This document shows positions 6,543 through 11,887 of a DNA stretch of 11,887 nucleotides, one piece after another. Position numbers and translations under genes: made by a program. The stretch is from Phycisphaerae bacterium (GTDB lineage: Bacteria; Planctomycetota; Phycisphaerae; Phycisphaerales; SM1A02): positions 1 through 11,887 of the forward strand of contig JABJDN010000193.1 in NCBI GenBank assembly GCA_018665385.1. The letters are read 5' to 3'. Position 1 is the stretch's first letter, and the number at the start of each line of letters is the position of its first letter. A model generated the notes under the pieces. The model had not been told where the DNA came from. It did not search any database and saw only the letters and a program-made list of their open reading frames with translations.

Positions 6543-9107
6543 ATGACTAACTCACGACTTACCACTCTTTGTACAGCAACTGCTTGCCTAACGTTGTCGC
6601 TCGCAGCGAATGCTTCAGCAGCAGAAACGATGAGCGTCGAACGTCCACTTGACCGAGCGATAAACACTGAGCTCAATTTGCGTCAAAGTTGGAATACAAA
6701 ACTACAGATTGACTCAAATCCTGAGCAATCAATTCGCGTATCAATTCCAATTGACAATGCAACGTATACCCTTGAACTAGAGCCGCATTCTATTCGAGCG
6801 GATGAGTACCAAGTGTTCATGGCAGATGATACAGGTGAACTGTATGAAGTTCCTGCTGGTCCAGTCCGTACGCTTCGAGGAAAAATTGCAGAACTAGAAG
6901 GAAGCCTTGTATCTGGCTCATTAATGATCGACGGTTTGTATGCTCGTATTAGTCTTGCAAACGGTGAAGAAATCTGGATAGAACCAGTTGGCCAAAAGTT
7001 ACAAGGCACAGCGTCAAATGTATATGCGTTCTACAAAACGGAAGACATTATTGCCTCGGGAGGCACTTGTGCAGCTGACGACCATATGGACGTTGCCCGA
7101 GTTTTACAAATGCAAGCGGACTACCAAGTCTCAACAAACGACCGTGGGACCATAATCTGCACCGCTCAGCTAGGTTGTGACACGGATTACGAGTATTACC
7201 AAGATTGGGGTAGCCAAACGGAATCACGAGTTAACTCTGTAATTAATAGTGTCAATAACCAATACGAGACGCAACTAAACATAACACACGAAATCACTGC
7301 AGTAATTATTCGTTCAAGTTCAGCTGATCCATATAATTCAACCAGCGCAGATACGATGCTTGACGAATTTGCAACGGAATGGCAAAACAACCAAGGATCA
7401 GTCACACGCGATTTAGCGCATCTATTTACAGGTAAAAGCATGCAGGGCAGTACTATTGGTCTGGCTTGGCTTGGATCTGTTTGTTCTTACTGGTACCAAT
7501 ATGGTCTAGTGGAATCAGATTGTTGTGGTAGTTTCGGTTGTACAACAGACCTTTCCGCCCACGAAATTGGACACGGCTGGGGTGCAGGGCATGTTGAAAG
7601 TCCTTCTTATAATACGATGTATCCATCTATTCAATGTGCAAACACATTTGTGACAAGTTCAATTAACACAATTACAAATTTCTCGAATTCATTGAATTGC
7701 TTAACTTGTGAAAACCAAGCACCTGCCGGCGCTTGCTGTATCTCTGGCAGCCAATGCATTCAAACCTACGAGACCAATTGCGATTCAGGTGGGGGAACAT
7801 GGCAGGGCGGTGGTACCACGTGTGCTACAGAAGATTGCTCTGATCCAGAAGGTGCATGTTGTGTTGGTGGTGTCTGCTATGTGTACACCGGTGCTGACTG
7901 TTCATCAAATGGCGGTTCGTACGCTGGCGATGGTTCAGACTGCGCTTCAACAGGCTGTACTGAAGGTGCATGCTGTATCGATAGTGATTGCTCTATTACT
8001 TTGCAACTAGATTGTGCGGGTAGTTGGTATGGCGACAACACAACTTGTGGAGATGTTTCATGCGGTGCTGGTGCTGATCAATTGAATTACGAATTGCGGA
8101 CTTGGTCACGAAGTGACGGGCAAGCAATGGAAACATACGACCTTTACTTCCCAAGTACAGATCCAAACACAAGAATGGTATCTGTATTCGGTGAAAATGC
8201 TGACGTTCTTCAAGTTCGTGGATTAAGTAATGCCGATTTTGATGGTTCGGCTACAGGTATAGCGCTGCATCAATCCGCGTTCGGTAGCGACTTAGCGCAT
8301 GACCGTGCACTTGACCCAGTCCTTGGCGATGACCTTGTGTTTGATTCCTATGTGACAATCGGTTCAGATAATTCTGTGGACGGCGTTCCAATTACACTTG
8401 GCTTCGACTCTGCAGGCTTTAACGGTACTACAGGTGCTTACATGACGAACGGCGTATGGTTTGTAACACCAGATGATGCAATTGCAAGTATCGGTGCTGG
8501 AACTGCTGCAGGTCATAGAGCGCTGAGTGCTTCTGTAGAAGCAGGACAAGGTCTTGATGTACAGTTAAGCGTTCAATGGTTCGATGGTGCTGGTGTCGTG
8601 CACGAGAACCGTAATATCGTGTGGGATAACCTTGGTCTTGGTGGTGGTGTTGGAAACGACTGCCCCACTGACATTGATGATTCTGGAAATACTGATGTAA
8701 GCGACTTGTTAGCCATGATTGGCGATTGGGGCGCATGCAGTGGCTGTGCTACAGACCTAGATGGCAATGGAGTTGTAAATGTATCGGATCTCCTTCAAGT
8801 CATCGGTGCTTGGGGTCCTTGTAGCGAACCGGAAACATTTAATGTTACAGTAGATGGTTCCGTATTCACACCGAGTATTTTAGATGTACGCCGTGGTGAC
8901 ACGATTATCTGGACAAGAATTGGCGGTAATCATACCGTTACTTCTGGTGCTAATTGCACTGCTGATGGACTTTTTGACGCACCTCTTGATGTTCAAAGTC
9001 CTACATTTACATGGGTTGTTCCAAGTGATGCGGCTTCAAATATTCCATATTTCTGTATACCTCATTGTAATTTTGGACAGGAAGGCGAAATCATTGTAGC
9101 GGATTGA
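6543..9107 (+). CDS. Exported multidomain metzincin metalloprotease with Cys-rich repeats, dockerin-like and cupredoxin domains
   Basis: The 854-residue protein starts with a signal peptide (hydrophobic core, likely cleavage after ANASA near residue 27). Residues about 30-160 resemble an M12B propeptide (YTLELEPHSI, GLYARISL, IWIEPV). A zinc protease follows, with HEIGHGWGAGH at 340-350 (H340, H344, H350 as ligands, E341 as base) and the Met-turn NTMYP with M359, so it should be active. Three six-Cys repeats lie at 396-507. An unassigned, probably beta-rich region spans about 508-705. A dockerin-like pair of EF-hand loops lies at 707-760 (DIDDSGNTDVSD and DLDGNGVVNVSD). The C-terminal domain at 764-854 is plastocyanin-like, with copper ligands H797, C838 and H841, and Gln846 where Met is usual. 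C176 could act as an inhibitory cysteine in the proform. The likely role is extracellular or cell-surface proteolysis; the substrate is unknown. A terminator follows 21 nt after the stop. Confidence 0.85.
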   Translation: MTNSRLTTLCTATACLTLSLAANASAAETMSVERPLDRAINTELNLRQSWNTKLQIDSNPEQSIRVSIPIDNATYTLELEPHSIRADEYQVFMADDTGELYEVPAGPVRTLRGKIAELEGSLVSGSLMIDGLYARISLANGEEIWIEPVGQKLQGTASNVYAFYKTEDIIASGGTCAADDHMDVARVLQMQADYQVSTNDRGTIICTAQLGCDTDYEYYQDWGSQTESRVNSVINSVNNQYETQLNITHEITAVIIRSSSADPYNSTSADTMLDEFATEWQNNQGSVTRDLAHLFTGKSMQGSTIGLAWLGSVCSYWYQYGLVESDCCGSFGCTTDLSAHEIGHGWGAGHVESPSYNTMYPSIQCANTFVTSSINTITNFSNSLNCLTCENQAPAGACCISGSQCIQTYETNCDSGGGTWQGGGTTCATEDCSDPEGACCVGGVCYVYTGADCSSNGGSYAGDGSDCASTGCTEGACCIDSDCSITLQLDCAGSWYGDNTTCGDVSCGAGADQLNYELRTWSRSDGQAMETYDLYFPSTDPNTRMVSVFGENADVLQVRGLSNADFDGSATGIALHQSAFGSDLAHDRALDPVLGDDLVFDSYVTIGSDNSVDGVPITLGFDSAGFNGTTGAYMTNGVWFVTPDDAIASIGAGTAAGHRALSASVEAGQGLDVQLSVQWFDGAGVVHENRNIVWDNLGLGGGVGNDCPTDIDDSGNTDVSDLLAMIGDWGACSGCATDLDGNGVVNVSDLLQVIGAWGPCSEPETFNVTVDGSVFTPSILDVRRGDTIIWTRIGGNHTVTSGANCTADGLFDAPLDVQSPTFTWVVPSDAASNIPYFCIPHCNFGQEGEIIVAD
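7728..8063 (+). repeat. Three tandem six-cysteine repeats inside the exported metalloprotease
   Basis: Protein-level repeats begin at residues 396, 437 and 475, each opening with GACC. All three fit CC-x(4,5)-C-x7-C-x(10,13)-C-x4-C, with the third shortened in the fourth spacer. Even cysteine counts suggest three disulfide-bonded mini-domains. They directly follow the protease domain. The DNA is diverged between copies, so this is an old duplication. Confidence 0.85.
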
Positions 9108-9128
9108 TTTTTAGAAATTAACTTTCAA

Positions 9129-9168
9129 GACCTCTTGGCCCATTTTGGACCAAGGGGTCTTTTTTTTT
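9129..9168 (+). terminator. Rho-independent terminator after the exported metalloprotease
   Basis: A 10 bp stem (9129-9138 with 9150-9159; GACCTCTTGG/CCAAGGGGTC, one T-G pair) with an 11 nt loop is followed by nine T residues at 9160-9168. It begins 21 nt after the stop at 9107. Confidence 0.93.
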
Positions 9169-9186
9169 GCTACCGTACAGGACACA

Positions 9187-9906
9187 ATGCCTACTATTAG
9201 CGTAATTTTGATTACAAAGAATGAGGAAGCGGACTTGCCTGCATGTCTGGAAAGCATTTCCTTTGCTGACGAGATAATTATCGTGGACAATGGCAGCACT
9301 GACCGCACTGCTGATATTGCCGCACGGTACGACGCCGCCTTTTATGTTGAAGAGTGGCACGGGTTTGGTCCGCAGAAAAATATCTCGTTGAGCAAAGCTA
9401 CCTGTGATTGGGTGTTTTCTATAGATGCCGATGAAGTAGTTCCAGAGAATCTTGCACTTGAAATACAAAAAATCCTTCATCAACCAGAGCAGGCGGGATA
9501 TGAAATCCCACGCGTAACAACATTTTGTGGGAAGAAAGTGCGATTCGGGGATTGGGGTCGAGATAAAGTATTGCGTTTATTCAAACGTGGAGAAGGCGAG
9601 TTTACAAACGACCAACTCCATGAGCGAGTTGTTGTGAATGGGGCAATCGGTAGTTTAAAAAATGCGATGATTCACAACAGCGTTGCATCAATAGAAGATG
9701 CAAAAGAGAAAATGATTATGTATGCGCAAATTAGTGCTAAAGGTCGCAAGGGCTCAACAGTTAAAGCGTTCACTCGTGGTTTCTGGACTTTCTTCCGAAG
9801 TTATATTTTGTTGTTTGGCTGGCTTGATGGCGTGACTGGATTCCGCGTTGCGCAACTTTGTGCGCAAGGCACATATCTTCGATATAGCTTGGCAAAGAAA
9901 CAATAA
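9187..9906 (+). CDS. Family 2 glycosyltransferase, WaaE/KdtX-like
   Basis: The 239-residue enzyme has a GT-A fold N-terminus: ISVILITKNEEADLPACL at the start, DEIIIVDNGSTD at about residues 28-39, WHGFGPQKN near 57-65, and the metal/nucleotide-sugar binding SIDADE (D80, D82). This pattern matches the WaaE/KdtX group of lipopolysaccharide-core glycosyltransferases; size is close to the usual 250 or so. The family transfers a sugar, often glucose, from an NDP-sugar onto a surface glycan at the cytoplasmic membrane face. Donor and acceptor here are not determinable. ATG 9187 is chosen because the homology begins there and AGGA lies at 9179-9182. An in-frame TTG at 9145 lies inside the upstream terminator and is unlikely. 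The gene starts only 19 nt after that terminator's T-run, so its promoter is unclear. It converges on the phosphoesterase gene. Confidence 0.88.
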   Translation: MPTISVILITKNEEADLPACLESISFADEIIIVDNGSTDRTADIAARYDAAFYVEEWHGFGPQKNISLSKATCDWVFSIDADEVVPENLALEIQKILHQPEQAGYEIPRVTTFCGKKVRFGDWGRDKVLRLFKRGEGEFTNDQLHERVVVNGAIGSLKNAMIHNSVASIEDAKEKMIMYAQISAKGRKGSTVKAFTRGFWTFFRSYILLFGWLDGVTGFRVAQLCAQGTYLRYSLAKKQ

Positions 9907-9919
9907 TCTCAATTCCTGC

Positions 9920-9940
9920 ATTGGCGCATATTGCGACAAT
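9920..9940. terminator. Weak candidate hairpin between convergent genes
   Basis: ATTG-g-CGCA (9920-9928) can pair with TGCG-a-CAAT (9932-9940) around a 3 nt loop with one mismatch. It lies in the 51 nt gap between the converging glycosyltransferase and phosphoesterase genes. There is no T-run on either side, so termination there is only a guess. Confidence 0.25.
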
Positions 9941-9957
9941 ACGAATCTACACCCTTA

Positions 9958-11718
9958 CTATTTTGACCAGCCTGCAACATCAAAGAGTTGCCCGTGCTCG
10001 TCGATTGCTTGGAACTCTAGATGGTTTCCGTGAATGGCTATGTACACAAGGTGATGGTAGTTCGCTTTCTTATGCCCAAACCACGTGTTCGTAGGGTCGA
10101 AATCTTCTAAGTGACCACCGCCTCCAGCAGTTGTTACATAGACAACTCCACCATCTTCAACAGGCACAACATGGTCATCTAGAATCGGAAAGGTTCTTTC
10201 GTAGTCGTGTACATGCCCTGAGAAGCATATATCTACGTTGTATAGTTCTAACAGTTCGATGATGTGCTGTACGTTTGTATCACCACGAGTAGAGGTGGTG
10301 GCGTGCGTATCTCCGTAGTCATTAGAATCTGATGTGTATGGTGGCTGGTGCAGTACGGCAAATTTCCACAGTGAACTTGATTTTTTGAGTGCACTTTCAA
10401 GCCAGACAAGTTGCTCAGAGCCTTCTTCAAGATTCCTATTGCCATCGATCATGAAGAATTCAGCGTTCCCGAATGTAAATGAGTAATACATTTCAGGATC
10501 AGGCAATACCATGTAATCGTAATAATGCTGCGCATCTTGTTCATGATTGCCAAGCACAGGCATGAGAGGAACTCTGCCAATAAGGGGCTGCATTGCAGGG
10601 AAGAAATGCTTAGTCCAATCGCTTTTTACAGTGCCAGTGCTTACAAGATCGCCAGCGTGTACCACAAGATTTGGCCTATGCATATATGCGAGATCAGACA
10701 CTCGTTTCACGACATCTGCTTGAGATTGCGTATCACCAATTGCAATAAAGGTGAAGGAATCGTTTTCTTCTGGTGCCGTTCTGAAAGAAAGTGTTTCGCT
10801 CTGTAATGCAATGCCGTTTGTATCTGTGGCAGTTATTGCATAAAAATATTTCGCGTTGGGCTGCAGGTCATGAAGCTGAAAGTGGTGCAAATTTGCAGTG
10901 TCGGTTTGCAGTACGTGTTGCGTGTCTTTGCCCTCTTCACTTGTAACGGTAACGTTCGCAGTAGTAGGCACGGTTGTTTCAAATGAGACAACCATGGAAG
11001 TGGTTGTGGGCCAGTTTAAGTAGGGTGCGACTTTCCAATCAAGCGTTGTATCTGTCCACGACGGTAAGGTAGTAAGTGTTCTCTTTTTCTCAAACGCTGC
11101 TTGAACTTCCGATGCAGTAGAAGCATTGTGCGACATACCCACTTCAATAAGCCTGCCATCTAGGAGTTGTTCTTCGTTATCATCTTTGTATGCGCCAATC
11201 ACAAATGTGGACTGTTCGCTGTATGCGATATTGCCTGATTGCGCATTAGTGCTATTACATAAGACGCCATCAACGTAGAGTGCAAGCGTGTTTCCATCGT
11301 ACGAAGCGACAGCATGGTGCCATTTGCCATGTTGGTACACAGCCTTGCCCGAGTCAAGATACGTCATATGCCCGTCTCCGTCGTCCGCACCTTCTGTCGA
11401 GAGACCAAACGTAAACTGCGATTGGTTATACCCAAGAACCCAACCGTATTCAGTTTCAGCATTATCTTGAACGCAACCGATTATTCCACCCCAGCGAAGT
11501 GGCTCTTCGATTGCAACCCACGCACTGATTGTAAAAGCTTCTGTTGGACGTAATGAATCGGTTTCTATCACAATAGCAGAATGGTCATCGCCACAAATAA
11601 GACCGCCTCCGTATTTGTCTTCTGCAAACAGTCTGTCTGGATGTGTGTCTTGGTTATATTCCCAGGTGTGGAGAGGCTGCAGAGCAGTGGCACCAAGTAG
11701 TAGAGAAATAAGTATCAT
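9958..11718 (-). CDS. Probable exported LamG / purple-acid-phosphatase-like metallophosphoesterase
   Basis: The 586-residue protein begins with a short hydrophobic segment (MILISLLLGATAL) that may be a signal peptide, although it lacks the usual basic residues. Residues about 45-212 form a LamG/concanavalin-like domain (FTISAWVAI, GKWHHAVASYDG, LALYVDGVL). About 229-316 is a fibronectin-III-like domain of the type that precedes purple acid phosphatases. The calcineurin-like phosphoesterase at about 322-560 keeps the metal-binding motifs in order: GDTQ (D329), GDLV (D357), GNHE (N391, H392), LHQP (H457) and GHVH (H502, H504). The Tyr of the purple-acid GDxxY motif is Ser here. The protein probably hydrolyses phosphate esters outside the cytoplasm, with LamG binding glycan or surface material; the substrate is unknown. 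The ATG overlaps the stop of the upstream greA-type gene by 4 nt, and no other start is available close by. Confidence 0.87.
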   Translation of the reverse strand: MILISLLLGATALQPLHTWEYNQDTHPDRLFAEDKYGGGLICGDDHSAIVIETDSLRPTEAFTISAWVAIEEPLRWGGIIGCVQDNAETEYGWVLGYNQSQFTFGLSTEGADDGDGHMTYLDSGKAVYQHGKWHHAVASYDGNTLALYVDGVLCNSTNAQSGNIAYSEQSTFVIGAYKDDNEEQLLDGRLIEVGMSHNASTASEVQAAFEKKRTLTTLPSWTDTTLDWKVAPYLNWPTTTSMVVSFETTVPTTANVTVTSEEGKDTQHVLQTDTANLHHFQLHDLQPNAKYFYAITATDTNGIALQSETLSFRTAPEENDSFTFIAIGDTQSQADVVKRVSDLAYMHRPNLVVHAGDLVSTGTVKSDWTKHFFPAMQPLIGRVPLMPVLGNHEQDAQHYYDYMVLPDPEMYYSFTFGNAEFFMIDGNRNLEEGSEQLVWLESALKKSSSLWKFAVLHQPPYTSDSNDYGDTHATTSTRGDTNVQHIIELLELYNVDICFSGHVHDYERTFPILDDHVVPVEDGGVVYVTTAGGGGHLEDFDPTNTWFGHKKANYHHLVYIAIHGNHLEFQAIDEHGQLFDVAGWSK

Positions 11719-11887
11719 TCTTCGATAGAAACTATTTCAAATTCAGTTCGACCCGCTGGAAGATTTACTCCAACAACATCGCCAGCACGGGCTTTGAAAA
11801 TTGCCATGCCGAGTTCCGAATTTGTCGTTACTTCTAAGTAATCCATATCAAATCGCCCAGAAGATTCGCCTACGAGCATGTACAAAT
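11715..11887 (-). CDS. greA: GreA-family transcription elongation factor, C-terminal part (5' end outside window)
   Basis: The last 56 residues of a gene that enters from the right edge. They read like the C-terminal FKBP-like domain of GreA/GreB: YMLVGES near the edge, TTNSELGMAIFKARAGDVV in place of the family's SPxGxALxGKxxGD, then NLPAGRTEFEIVSIEE at the end. GreA rescues backtracked RNA polymerase by stimulating transcript cleavage. The catalytic acidic coiled coil is in the N-terminal domain and lies outside the window, so a Gre-like factor lacking that domain (Rnk type) cannot be excluded. The stop TGA overlaps the phosphoesterase ATG (ATGA at 11715-11718), so the two are probably translated from one message. 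Confidence 0.8.
   Translation of the reverse strand, partial: LYMLVGESSGRFDMDYLEVTTNSELGMAIFKARAGDVVGVNLPAGRTEFEIVSIEE

Noticed and set aside
7708..8010. 100-codon open frame on the + strand inside the Cys-rich repeats
   Set aside because: It is out of frame with the secreted protein and arises from the biased, repetitive codons there; it has no recognisable domain or start signal.
8428..8736. Open frame on the - strand opposite the dockerin region
   Set aside because: The product is rich in His, Gln and Ser, as expected for an antisense shadow of a Gly/Asp/Val-rich coding region.
9145..9186. TTG at 9145 as the glycosyltransferase start
   Set aside because: The codons would fall in the stem and T-run of the terminator; family similarity begins at ATG 9187.
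1..11887. CRISPR array, insertion sequence, prophage or defence island
   Set aside because: No regularly spaced direct repeats, transposase or integrase motifs, or terminal inverted repeats were seen; the tRNA has no adjacent integrase or duplicated 3' end.

Overview
The window looks like a chromosomal piece of a planctomycete, most likely of the class Phycisphaerae. The main clue is the large exported protein at 6543-9107. It ends in a dockerin-like pair of calcium loops of the form DLDGNGVVNVSDLL..IGAWGPC, and it carries GACC-type six-cysteine repeats; both are characteristic of secreted proteins in that group. This assignment rests on recognised motifs, not on a database search. Base composition is moderately AT-leaning throughout and nothing looks recently transferred.

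Left part (1-5990, + strand): a compact housekeeping run of mreB (3' part), mreC, mreD, a GlmU-like left-handed beta-helix sugar nucleotidyltransferase homologue, and polA. The junctions are 26 nt, a 4 nt overlap (ATGA), 7 nt and a 1 nt overlap (TAATG), so the genes are probably co-transcribed. MreBCD organise the lateral wall-synthesis machinery. The nucleotidyltransferase homologue may supply or sense an activated sugar. PolA is a complete DNA polymerase I with 5' nuclease, proofreading and polymerase centres intact.

Middle (5991-6542): a bidirectional terminator separates polA from a converging tRNA-Asp(GTC) gene on the minus strand, which has its own recognisable sigma70-type promoter. 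About 380 nt without a gene follow. They contain a cluster of small hairpins leading to a strong ribosome binding site, possibly a structured 5' leader.

Right part (6543-11887): a large exported, multi-domain metalloprotease of metzincin type. Its order is signal peptide, M12B-like propeptide, HExxHxxGxxH protease, three six-Cys repeats, an unassigned domain, a dockerin-like domain, and a plastocyanin-like cupredoxin with Gln in place of the axial Met. It is closed by a strong terminator. A family 2 glycosyltransferase (WaaE/KdtX-like) starts only 19 nt beyond that terminator. Converging on it from the minus strand is a probable exported LamG / purple-acid-phosphatase-like metallophosphoesterase. 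Its start overlaps by 4 nt the stop of a greA-type elongation factor gene that runs off the right edge.

No CRISPR array, insertion sequence, integrase or known defence cassette is visible. The most unusual items are the domain combination of the exported metalloprotease, its Gln-type cupredoxin, its hairpin-rich leader with a candidate anti-Shine-Dalgarno, and the greA-phosphoesterase coupling.
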